Shown one piece after another: positions 34,986 through 45,654 of a stretch of 64,000 nt of DNA (its first letter is position 1; every line of letters begins with the position of its first letter). The translations under genes and the position numbers were made by a program. This DNA comes from Anomaloglossus baeobatrachus. Taxonomy: Eukaryota; Chordata; Amphibia; Anura; Aromobatidae. The stretch lies in the NCBI RefSeq assembly GCF_048569485.1, contig NC_134353.1, positions 68,588,730 to 68,652,729 on the forward strand. The letters run 5' to 3'. The notes under the pieces are model-generated. The model did no database searches. It saw only the letters and a program-made list of their open reading frames with translations, and was not told where the DNA came from.

Positions 34986-35304
34986 CTGATCTAAAGTATT
35001 GCGGAGGCGTGTTCTTCCTTCATCAGTGTTTCTGTCTGTTAATGATTGCTCTGTGTTAGAAAGAGAAAGAACATGGTTCTAGTGAACTCTCCGACTGATG
35101 ATAATGAGCAAAATAAAAATAATTCTTTATGGCCCAAATATTTTGATCGCTAATATCTGCGCAACAGAAACGTAAAAATAAAAACAAAGGTTTTCTTTTG
35201 CTCTGCAATCACTATTACATTGTGTGTCCAGTTCACCATGAAAAATTTGGTGACGGGAGCTTTTCTGTGGGCACGTGAGAAGCATTGTTGTTATGGGGCA
35301 CTTA

Positions 35305-35885
35305 AGGCCGCTTTACACGCTGCGACATCGCTCAAGCGATCTCGTTGGGGTCACGGAATTTGTGACGCACATCCGGTCGCTTTAGCGATGCCATTGCTTG
35401 TGACACCTTTGAGCGATTTTGCATCGTTGCAAAAACGTGCAAAATCGCTCATCGGTGACATGGGGGTCCATCCTCGAATATCGTTGCTGCAGCAGTAACG
35501 ATGTTGTTCCTCGTTCCTGTGGCAGCACACATCGGTACGTGTGACACCGCAGGAACGAGGAACCTCTCCTTACCTGCATCCCGCCCGCAATGCGGAAGGA
35601 AGGAGGTGGGCGGGATGTTCGTCCCGCTCATCTCCCCACCTCCGCTTCATTTGGGCGGCTGTTGAGTGACGCAGCTGTGACATCGCTGTGACGCTGAATT
35701 AACCGCCCCCTTAGAAAGGAGGCAGTTCGCCGGTCACAGCGACGTCGCAGGGCAGGTAAGTAGTGTGACGGGTCTGGGCGATGTTGTGCGCCACGGACAG
35801 CGATTTGCCCATGTCGCACAACCGATGGGGGCGGGTACGCACGCTAGCGATATCTGTCACAATATCACAGCGTGTAAAGCGGCCT
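35305..35885. mobile_element. GC-rich Harbinger-like MITE
   Basis: A 581-bp element with inverted ends AGGCCGCTTTACACGCTG and CAGCGTGTAAAGCGGCCT, flanked by TTA on each side. It holds many CGATGT and GCGATTT blocks. It is related to 2371-2902, which lies in the opposite orientation. The open frames 35220-35819 read through it and are not genes. Confidence 0.8.
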
Positions 35886-35889
35886 TTAG

Positions 35890-37110
35890 GCTATTGTGAC
35901 CATCACGAGACAAAAAGGAGCAATTATTACTTTTTAGGGGGCAAAATGCAGGCACTGTTTTCTAGGATATTTGCACAGGGTATTAATAATGTCCATGGGG
36001 CAATTCTACCATCTAGAGGGCACAATAGAGGCATTAAGCTTTGTTATACATTTCCTTAAGCAGTAATGTATGTCTATATTCTTGCATTCATTGTTTGAAA
36101 TGCTAAAGCATACAGAGTGCAACTGTTTTTTTTTGTTATTATGTGGGAGGGTGGGGGCACAGTGGTGGCAATACTATGTGGGGCAGTAAGAGGACCATAA
36201 TTTTTTGTGCCACACAGCAGGTGCAGTAATATGGACACATACCGGAGCAGCGGCTTAGTATTGGGGTATCTGTAGGATGAGGAGTTTGTGCTGGTCGGCA
36301 ATAGATGCGGATGGAGCTGGAAATGTGAGGTCATATGTATCTTTGTTGTAATCGCTAAGAGGAGTTGTAGCTGGAGAAGTTGTCATGCCGGTCTGGGCCG
36401 GGTGGAAAACATGGGAAAAGTGAACGACTTCATGAGAAAGTGACGTACAGCTGACGTTCTATCTATAACTGTAATATCTTGTATGTTCTGCAGGACTGGT
36501 ATCTACCACTATACGGTTATACTCTATGGTAGTGATATAGGTATTAGTCTTTGTATATAGATTCATTTTCAGTAACAACTTAGTTATCTGCGGACGTTCC
36601 TTTGTACTATTTGTACTATTACGCTATGCCGCCATAGTTGTAAACAAGATTATTTAGTCACGGGCCTTCTCAGTACCCCTTCAATGCAGAATATTTTATT
36701 CTTTAAAACCTAAAAAAACCTGTATCCTAAAGATAGACTCACATGTCATATACACAGTTAATCTGGGTATACGCTGTATTAGGCTTACAGAGTCACAGTG
36801 TCATTTAGTAAGCACACTACTCGAATATCTGTCACCGACATTCCTGAAACATTTCCATACGTATCTGAGAACGATGATGACAGCTCTTTCTTAAAAAAAT
36901 CAGCTGCCATTGAGGTCTGAAGGGATCATTACAGAAATTGTCTATGTACAGGAAACACAACTCCTAGCACGTCTCAAAATTGCATCAACGGGGCCGCTAA
37001 ATATTCTGTTGACTGACATTGAAGCAAATTCACTCAAGAGCGGGATACATAGAAGGATTATAAGAAAATGTTCAAGAAGTTCTGAGCTAAAGCTATAACT
37101 AAACAAATAA
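35890..37110. other. No gene recognised
   Basis: Mixed, mostly AT-rich sequence with no protein motif, repeat array or inverted ends that I could recognise. Confidence 0.4.
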
Positions 37111-37112
37111 GA

Positions 37113-37325
37113 AAGAACAAAAAAGCAGGCAGCACATTATAGGAATATAAAAAAAGTGATAAAACGTTAATTTGCAATGTGTGCAAAAAAAGTAATGTTT
37201 TGCACCAAAGAGCCTTCATCAAAGGCTTGTCAAAGGCTCATTGGAGCTGAAACAGCATTTCTTGCACACATGGCAAATTAACGTTTGATCACTTTTTTGA
37301 TATTCCTATAGTGTGCTGTCTGATT
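37113..37325. mobile_element. Foldback element of about 210 bp
   Basis: The left arm (GCAGCACATTATAGGAATAT, AACGTTAATTTGC) is repeated inverted in the right arm (GCAAATTAACGTTTGATCAC, ATATTCCTATAGTGTGCTG), meeting around a short centre near 37225. Non-coding. It abuts the Tc1 copy at 37338. Confidence 0.65.
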
Positions 37326-37424
37326 TTTCTCTACTTACAGCCAGGTGCATCTCAATAAATTAGAATATCATCAAAAAGTTAATTTATTTCAGTAATTCAA
37401 TACAAAAAGGGAAATGCATATATT

Positions 37425-37695
37425 ATGTAGAGTCATTACACACAGAGGGATCTATTCCTATATATTATATAGTCATTACACACAGAGGGATCTATTCCTA
37501 TATATTATAGTCATTACACACAGAGGGATCTATTCCTATATATTATATAGAGTCATTACACACAGAGGGAACTATTCCTATATATTATATAGAGTCATTA
37601 CACACAGAGGGATCTATTCCTATATATCATATAGAGTCATTACACACAGAGGGATTTATTCCTATATATTATAGAGTCATTACACACAGAGGGAT
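37425..37695 (-). repeat. Minisatellite in the left TIR of Tc1 copy 2
   Basis: About seven units of 35-42 bp (TCATTACACACAGAGGGATC, then TATTCCTATATATTATATAG). It is the same unit, inverted, as the array at 9709-10505. Units vary mainly by loss of TA or AG at the junction. Confidence 0.85.
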
Positions 37696-37849
37696 TTATG
37701 TCGTGTTTATTTCTGTTAATGCAGCTGATTATGGCTTAAAACCCAAAAGGCATTATTTTAGAAAATTTGAATAATTATCACAAAACACCTGCAAAGGCTT
37801 CCTAAGCATTTTAAATGGTCCCTTAGTCTGGTTCAGTAGCCTATGCAAT

Positions 37850-38882
37850 CATGGGGAAGACTGCTGACTTGACAAATGTCCAGAAGGCAGTAATTGACAC
37901 ACTCCACAAGGAGGGTAACCACAAAGGGTCATTGCTATAGAAGCTGGCTGTTCATAGAGTGCTGTATCCAAGCATATTAATGGAAATAGAAAGGTGAGTG
38001 GAAGGACAAAAGGAAAAAGTGTGGTAGAAAAAAATGCACAAGCAACCGGGATAACCGCAGCCTTGAGAGGATTGTTAAGAAATGGCCATTCAAAAATTTG
38101 GGGGAGATTCACAAGGGGTGGACTGCTGCTGGAGTCAGTGCCACACCACTTACAAAAGTATCCAGGACATGGGCTACCAGTGTCGCATTCCTTGTGTCAA
38201 GCCGCTCATGACCAATAGACAATGCCAGAAGCGTCTTACCTGGGCCAAGGAGAAAAAGAACTGGACTGTTCTCAGTGGTCCAAGGTGTTGCTTTCAGATG
38301 TAAGTAAATTTTGGATTTTATTTGGAAATTGCGGTCCCAGAGTCTGGAGGAAGAGTGGAGAGGCCACAATCCAAGCTGCTTGAGATCTAGTGTGAAGTTT
38401 CCACAATCAGTGATGGTTTGGGGAGCCATGTCATCTGCTAGTATAGGTCCACTATGTTTAATCAAGACCAAAGTCAGCACAGCCATCTACCATAAAACTT
38501 TAGAGCACTTCATGCTTCCCTCTGCCGACAAGCTTTTTGCAGATGGAAATTTAATTTTCCAGCAGCACTTGGTCCCTGTCCACACTGCCAAAAGTACGAA
38601 TACTTGGTTTACTAACCACAGTGTCACTGTGATTGATTGGCAGAAAACTCGCCTGACCTAAACCTCATAGAGAATCTATGGGGTATTGTCAAGAGGAAGA
38701 TGAGAAGAGCCAACAATGCAGACGAGCTGAAGGCTGCTATCAAAGCAACCTGGGCTTCCATAACACCTCAGCAGTGCCACAGGCTGATAGTCTCCCAGCC
38801 ACATTGCCACATGGATGCAGTAATTAATGCTAAAGGAGCACGACCAAGTATTGAGGCATTTACTGTACAGACTTTTCAGTAG
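37850..38882 (+). pseudogene. Tc1-like transposase (copy 2)
   Basis: Begins near ATGGGGAAGACTGCTGACTT at 37850. Scattered frames carry the DNA-binding region (37994-38218), then WAKEKKNWT, VMVWGAMSSASIGPLCLIKT, NLIFQQHLVPVHTAKS (second acidic site replaced within the usual QQDNAPxH block), DWxxNSPDLNLIENLWGIVK near 38635-38690, and QCHRLIVSQPHCHMDAV near the end at 38882. Multiple frame changes are present, so it is dead. Confidence 0.8.
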
Positions 38883-39159
38883 GCGCTAAGATTTCTGGGT
38901 GTAAAATCATTTTTTCATTTGGTCTCATATAATATTCTAATTTTCTGAGATACTGACATTTTGGTTTTCATTGCCTATAAGCCATAATCCTCAACATTGA
39001 CATAAATAAACACTTGAAATAGATCCCTCTGTGTGTAATAACTTTAATATATGCGTTTCCCTTTTTGTATAGAATTACTCAAATAAATTAACTTTTTGAT
39101 GACATTCTAATTTATTGAGATGTACTTGTAACTTCCGAAAAAAAAAATAAAAAAAAAAA

Positions 39160-39425
39160 TCAGGTTTCAAAAATTGCGCTGATGTAAAGTAGGCATAGGA
39201 CATGTTTTTTATTATCTAGTCTGTGTGACATAACTTTGAAAAAAGTTTGAAAATTGCACAATTTTGACATTTTTTGCAAAATTTCTGATATTTTAACAAA
39301 TAAAACGCAAAAAATATCAACCCAAATGAACCACTATCATAAAGTGCAATATGTTACGAAAAAACAGTTTCAGGATCACAGGGATCCGTTGAAGCTTTCA
39401 AGAGTTAAAACCTCATACAGTCACA
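39160..39425. mobile_element. Unclassified repeat fragment
   Basis: Resembles a common frog interspersed repeat in its second half (CAGTTTCAGGATCACAGGGA, then TCCGTTGAAGC, and an AACCTCATACAGTCACACT end), judged from memory of amphibian repeats. No partner end is visible. It directly abuts the next Tc1 relic. Confidence 0.3.
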
Positions 39426-39429
39426 CTAG

Positions 39430-40636
39430 TCATGAAGGTGAAAACAGGCAAGAACACCAAGGACAAAATGAAGATCTACATAAGGCTGGGATGGGCTACA
39501 GAACAATAGGCAAGCAGCTTGGTGAGAAGGAAACAACTTTTGGTGCAATTATTAGAGAATGGAAGAAACACAAGATGACTGTCAATCTTAATTGGTTTTG
39601 GGTTCCATGCAAGATGTTGCCTCGTGGGAAAGGGATGATTCTGAGAAGGTCAGGAATCAGCCCAGAACTACACAGGAGGACCTGGTCAATGACCTGATGA
39701 GAGCTGGGACCACAGTCTCAAAGATTACAGTTAGTAACACACTACGCTGTCATGAATTAAAATCCTGCAGGACACACAAGGTCCTCCTGGTCCCGCCTAT
39801 CATAAGTCCAGTCCCATTTGAAGTTTATCAATGACCATCTGGATGATTCAAAGGAAGCATGGGAGAAGGTCATGTGATCAAATGAGACCAAAATAGAACT
39901 ATTTCGTATGAATTCCACTCGCCGTGTTTGAAGGAAGAAGAAGGATGAGAACAACCAGAACACCATACAAACTGTGAAGCATGGGGGTGGAAACATACTT
40001 TTGGGGGTGCTTTTCTGCAAAGGGAACAGGACGACTGCACCGTATTGGAGGATTGATGGGGTCATGTATTGTGAGATTTTGCTTATTTCCTCAGTAAGAG
40101 CATTGAAGATGGGTCATGGCTGGGTCTTCCAGCATGACAATGACATAAAACACACAGTCAATGCAACTAAGGAGCGGCTCTGTAAGAAGCATCTCATGCT
40201 CCTGGAGTGGCCTAGCCAGTCTCCAGACCTGAACCCAATAGAAAATCTTTGGAGGGAGGTGAAACTCAATGTTCCCCAGTGACAGCCCTGAAACCTGAAA
40301 GATCTGGAGAAGATCTGTATGGAGGAGTCTCCAAAATCCCTGCTGCAGTGTGTGCAAACCTAGTCAACAACTACAGGAAACGTCTGACCTCTGAAATTGC
40401 AAACAAAGGTTTCTACCAAATATTAAGTTCTGTTTTTTTATTGTATCAAATACTTACTTCATGCAATAAAATGCAAATTAATTATTTAAAAATCATACAA
40501 TGGGATTTTCTGGATTTTTGGGGGGATTCTGTCATATTTGAAGTCACCTACGATAAAAATTACAGACCTTTCTATTCTTTGTAGGTGGGAAAACTTGCAA
40601 AATTGTCAGTGTTTCAAATACTTATTTTCCTCACTG
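39430..40636 (+). mobile_element. Second Tc1 type, 5' truncated
   Basis: The right end reads CAAATACTTATTTTCCTCACTG followed by TA at 40637, a very common vertebrate Tc1 terminus. The transposase remnants include [31 protein letters not shown] and [19 protein letters not shown] (39974-40282) after a broken N-terminal half (39430-39900). No left TIR is present. It is a different family from the elements at 7021, 24195 and 60784. Confidence 0.8.
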
Positions 40637-40644
40637 TATATTGC

Positions 40645-41928
40645 CATCTTGGTTTGCTGGACATGGTGCTACGACTGGTCCAATCCCAAAGAGGAAATAC
40701 CCACTTATAAAAAAAAAATGTCATATTCTGTGGAAGTTGGTAATGGCCAAAGTGGGGATAACATAAAAGAGTAACCATCAATTTAAATTTTTATTTCATA
40801 AATCAATAATAGACATTAATATAAGCATGTCATGGTGAAATCTGCTTCTTTTTCCTCCTGGACAGATCTTTCAATCTCAATTCATGGATAAAATCTGTAT
40901 TCAGTGAAGACAGATTTCTCCATTACTGAGATAGGAGATGGCAGTTGGTGCTTTGAAAATTCTATGAAGGAGGCGGAGCTAGCGGAATATACAGACATTC
41001 TGCTGCAAGATCTCCACAGTTACAATTCTAGATAGACCCGCGAATTCAGAATTTTGATAATTTATGATCAGTTCAGAAGGAGAAAGAAGCAGATTTCTCC
41101 AAGAAGATATGTCAAGTTTGTTATTTTCACATCTACTATTGAGTTGTGAACAAAAAAAAAAAATTAGATATTAGTTACTAGAAAATATTTTAAGTACAAG
41201 GTAAACCGCTATACCTTTTATTTTTTTCCTTCTTCTAATGACGAGATGAGTCCATACCTCTGGCCATACATAACTTAAGACCGCTCAATCTGTAATGGGT
41301 TTTTGTGGTTTCTTCACTATAAACCTTACAGAGCTGTAATTATAAGCCAGGATCCTTCCCACTGAGCGGATTTGCTGGATGTAATTATGGTCTTGTAATA
41401 AAAACCGCAGGTGCCCGCCATCGTCAAAAATCCGATTTATCATCGTGCATTAAACACTGGCTCCTATCACTGGGTGATGGTCATGATCATTATCTTTCCA
41501 CCAGGTGCATAAAACCACATGGAGCCGTGGATGAATAAAGCCAATTTCTTGTATTCTGCAGAAATTAAACCACAAGGAACATGGTGATGAATTCAGAAAG
41601 TTGTAGATGACTGGCAACAGGTAAAACACTTCAGTCCTCCAGGTTGGATGTAAATAGTCTTCTAGAAAGCCTCCACTTTGCTTGAGTCCAAGAATGACAT
41701 CTCATACATAATTTATTGCCTTTTTTTCGTATGGACGTGTAGGTTTTCTTCCTTTAGTTGTGGCATTTTGCAAAATTGCACCAAACTCTAGACAAGCTCT
41801 TTTTTTCTGCCAATTTGTGCCATTTCTCTCCAACAGACCTCCATCCACCCCACCCCGACCTTAAAAATGCATGTTAATGTGCATTGCGTTATTTGAATGC
41901 CATGTTTTCCAAGCAAATGATCTATGAA
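40645..41928. other. No gene recognised
   Basis: AT-rich sequence without a convincing coding frame or repeat. A host exon with unfamiliar sequence cannot be excluded. Confidence 0.35.
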
Positions 41929-41930
41929 TT

Positions 41931-43164
41931 ACCGTATTTTTCACATTATAAGACGCACTTTTCCTCCCAAAAATGTGGGAGGAAAATGAGGGGTGCATCT
42001 CAAAGTCCGAATATAGCTTTACTGGGGGGCTGTCTATGCGGTGACCGGGTGCGTTCAGGCGGTCGGGTGCCTGTGGCCGCGTGCAGGCGTCGGCCCGGGT
42101 GCCTGTGGCCGCGTGCAGGCGGCGGCCCGGGTGCCTGTGGCCGCGTGCAGGCGGCGGCCCGGGTGCCTGTGGCCGCGTGCAGGCGGAGGCCCGGGTGCCT
42201 GTGGCCGCGTGCAGGCGGAGGCCCGGGTGCCTGTGGCCGCGTGCAGGCGGCAGCCGGGTGCCTCTGGCTGTTTGTGAACACCAGTAACTATGTAAGGGGA
42301 ATATATGAAAAGCAGAAACTGCTGTGTGAAAACTGACATGAAAAATCCAATAGCTATATGTAAGAATGAAAATATGAAAATGTAACCTGCATTACTGCCA
42401 TGAACATATGAATAAAGAGAAATTTAGCTACTGAATTGATCAATGCAACAGAGCCCCAACACTACACCAAAGTATTTCTCTACGTTGGGGTCCCTAGCTA
42501 GTGTATGTCCTCTCATGCAGTTAAAAAACTTACCGTGTATGGGAAGCTGAGACCCAGGCTATATATGCGTATCATTTTTGCACCCAGTTCAGACTCAGAA
42601 CGGTGTTCCAGACGTTATTTCTTGATTGTGGCTGTGTGTGGGCAGCCAGGTGCCTGTGGCTGCATGCGGGATGCTGGGTACCTGTCGCTGCCGGCTGCCT
42701 CTGTGCGGGTGGCCTGCTGGCTGCCACTCTTGCAAGCGGGCGGCTATGCGTCAGATGTCCCAGTATGTCCGTGGTCCCAGTTTAAAATGATGGCTCCGAG
42801 AGTCAGCGTGTGCACAGATGGAGCTCTTGGATGAGAGCTCCATCTGCGCATGCACCGCTCCAGGCGCCATCATTTGAATCGGGACTGTGGATAGACTGGG
42901 ACACTCACCGCATCGGCCTGCTCCACCACTCACCGGATGCCGCCACAAACCTGTCGCGGTTGACGCCTCTGCCACCACAGACCCATGGTCTCTGCCTCTG
43001 CCTCTTGTGACCCCGCTTTACCACAACTGCTGCCCCCCTCCGGTAAGACAACATCGGAGTATAAGGCGGACCCCATTTTTATTTATTTTTTTACCTTTTT
43101 TTATCTCTAAATTTGGGGTGTCTTATAATCCGGTGCGTCTTATAAATCGAAAAATATAGTGGTA
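41931..43164. mobile_element. TIR element with TTATAAGACGCAC ends
   Basis: ACCGTATTTTTCACATTATA then AGACGCAC at the left is matched inverted at the right (GTGCGTCTTATAAATCGAAA then AATATAGTGG). A second TCTTATAATCCGGTG block lies just inside the right end. No transposase is visible. The interior includes a GC-rich minisatellite and a CCTGTGGCTGC-rich stretch. Such ends are widespread in vertebrate non-autonomous DNA elements; the superfamily is not assigned. Confidence 0.6.
42058..42255 (+). repeat. 32-bp GC-rich minisatellite
   Basis: About six units of GTGCCTGTGGCCGCGTGCAG plus GCGGCGGCCCGG. It is very GC-rich in an AT-rich setting. All three frames stay open on both strands, which produces the Ala/Gly/Arg/Pro-rich predicted peptides at 41884-42339. 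Confidence 0.9.
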
Positions 43165-43495
43165 ATATTATAAATGAGGAATTAAAAACACATTAGAAGG
43201 TTTTAGAAAATTTACCCCAAAGCTGGCTTACATTTACATTGTGCTAGAAATTGGCATCAAAATTTTGGAGTATGGTGTTGCCTATGAAGCCACAGTCTTC
43301 CCTGCAAAACTGCTCACCCCTTTCCTGCGGAGCCACAAGCACGGTGTAATAAATGGGATATCTTTGACAGAGGATCTGGGGCATTTATCTTCAAAAATCT
43401 CCCAACACAGAAAAATGTACCAACATGCAAAATGGGAGACAAATATAATGATGCTAAATAAATGGCTTCAAACTTCACTTAACTTACTAACATCG

Positions 43496-43570
43496 TTAAA
43501 AAAAAAAATAATAAAAATATATATATTAATTATATATATATTTATTATATATATATATATATATATAAAA
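43496..43570. repeat. AT-rich microsatellite
   Basis: An A run followed by (AT)n at 43517-43566. Confidence 0.8.
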
Positions 43571-43877
43571 AATAATAAAGTATGTGTGAAGGTGGCCAAA
43601 AATGGAAACGTTTTCAATTGGTCAGATGATCAGTGCACTGACAGATAAAGATGGGTGAGGGAGGGGCAGATCCGACCGCTGGGACATGCAGATTGGCAGA
43701 GCTGGTTACTTTTTTCCCCCTGTAACAATGGAGCGGTACTGCACATTCATTCCCTGTGAGGCTGCTAAAATTTTTATGGCAGTTGCATAGAGTGAAAAGA
43801 GAGGGAGCGAGCATGTGTACTGTAGCTCCATTGTATACAAATACTTCGTTCTGCCGATTGATGCGTGATATGTGATA

Positions 43878-44705
43878 ACTAGTGATGAGCGGGCACTACC
43901 ATGCTCGGTGCTCGTAACCAGTGATGAGCGGGCACTACCATGCTCGGGTGCTCAGTACTCGTAACTAGTGATGAGCGGGCACTACTATGCTCAGGTGCTC
44001 TGTACTTGTAACAAGTAGTTAGATGCCTGGATGGGTGCAACTAGAGTACCTGGGTATAATGGAAGTTAATCTGGAACTTCCATTATACTCTGGTACTCGA
44101 GTCGTGCCCATCCAAACATCTTACTACTTGTTACAAGTACTGAGCACCCGAGCATGGTAGAGCCCACTCATCACTAGTTACGAGTACTGAGCACCTGAGC
44201 ATGGTAGTGCCCGCTCATCACTAGTTACGAGTACTGAGCACCCCAGCATGGTAGAGCCCACTCATCACTAGTTACGAGTACTGAGCACCCGAGCATGGTA
44301 GAGCCCGCTCATCACTAGTTACAAGTAGAGAGCACCCGAGCATGGTAGTGCTCGCTCATCACTAGTTACAAGTAGAGAGTACCCGAGCATGGTAGTGCTC
44401 GCTCATCACTAGTTACGAGTACCCGAGCATGGTAGTGCTCGCTCATCACTAGTTACAAGTAGAGAGCACCCGAGCATGGTAGTGCTCGCTCATCACTAGT
44501 TACAAGTAGAGAGTACCCGAGCATGGTAGTGCCCGCTCATCACTAGTTACGAGTACCCGAGCATGGTAGTGCTCGCTCATCACTAGTTACGAGTACCCGA
44601 GCATGGTAGTGCTCGCTCATCACTAGTTACGAGTACCCGAGCATGGTAGTGCTCGCTCATCACTAGTTACGAGTACAGAGCACCCGAGCATGGTAGTGCT
44701 CGCTT
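43878..44705. repeat. Foldback repeat and 40-bp satellite
   Basis: The left part (43878-44035) has three plus-strand units of TAGTGATGAGCGGGCACTAC, then CATGCTCGG and GTACTCGTAAC. A palindrome centre lies at about 44065 (TATAATGGAAGTT / AACTTCCATTATA). From there the same units run inverted and have multiplied into about 14 copies of roughly 40-50 bp up to 44705, with a short form lacking TGAGCAC. Fragments of the same family occur at 62695-62795. Confidence 0.8.
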
Positions 44706-45094
44706 AACACAAGTGATAGCTTATATTCACCAGACAACCCTTTTAATTTGTCCCTTCAGCTGAGCCAAGTGTGAAAGTAACTAAACATTTAATAAAGGAG
44801 ACAAAAATGGGAAGGCAAAATTCATCCTATAGGCCCCTCTCTTCCACTGACAGCAGTGGTTGTCCTACAGTTTACCAAGTCTCATATTTGTGTTGAATGC
44901 AGCATTTATTCACCATTGCTCTACACTGTTCGCACAATTATTAGGCTATTTGTATTCTTGAGGATTCATGTAGTTGTTCAATAATAGCTGTCGATTAATT
45001 CAAACAGATTAATAAACTAAAACTCTGAATATTTAAAGAAAATAAAAGGGAGGTTACCTTTCCTAGGAGAAAATCTGTCTTCATATATTTCATG

Positions 45095-45650
45095 GCAGAG
45101 TTGTAGTTTTCCTTTCTGTGTCTTGCTCAGTGGTGATCGGTTTCAGCCTCCTCACCGCTGAACACCTTGTATTTCTGTGTCTCTGGATCGCGATTCTCGC
45201 TCTGCAATAGGAGTTTACGGACAGGTTTGGGTCACCTGTGGGACTCTGCTATTAAACGAGTTTTCCTTTCCTTTGGCAGTTGTAGGCTAAATGGCAGTAT
45301 TCCTTGACAGCAGGCAGGCCAATTACCAGGTGGTTGGCGGTTTAGGATCACCCCAGAGGGTGCCGGTTATTCTGGATTCATTTGGATTCTGGTCTTGGAG
45401 GAGGAAGGACCTGCTGTTACTGTCTGCCCTAGTTGCTGGTGTGGCTGCAGTTTTGGTAATGACTGCAGCAGTCTTGTTTGTTTTTCCATATGTCTGTCTT
45501 CTTTTTCCCAGTGTGTGGTTTCAGTGCAGTGATGGGGCTAGCGTCCTTCACCTGCCCACTCCTTAGCCAGGAACTATTGTAGGGTCATCTCAGGGCTTCA
45601 CATTCCGGCTCTGCAACAGGTGAGGAACCTGTATAGGGACTGGCTGGGAA
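45095..45650 (+). repeat. LTR-like or repeat arm left of the CR1
   Basis: Includes one unit (45115-45175) of the roughly 77-bp repeat that is tandem at 48885-49190, so the CR1 probably split one older sequence. The end (GGAACCTGTATAGGGACTGG) resembles 23549-23565 in the solo LTR at 23077. A diverged LTR is possible; it is treated as a fossil of uncertain kind. Confidence 0.35.
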
Positions 45651-45654
45651 TAAA

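Larger units (their letters stand above)
37338..39128 (+). mobile_element. Tc1-like transposon, copy 2 (both ends present)
   Basis: Ends begin CAGCCAGGTGCATCTCAATA at 37338 and its counterpart TATTGAGATGTACTTG at 39128, each bordered by TA. The TIRs are long: the shared ATTCAATACAAAAAGGGAAA and CACACAGAGGGATCTATT blocks occur on both sides. The left TIR contains an expansion of the latter (37425-37695), while the right TIR still has a single unit. It encodes a damaged transposase and is the better reference for reading the copy at 7021-10583. Confidence 0.85.

Noticed and set aside
41884-42339. Ala/Gly/Arg/Pro-rich frames on both strands
   Set aside because: Read from the 32-bp GC-rich minisatellite; no start context or domain.
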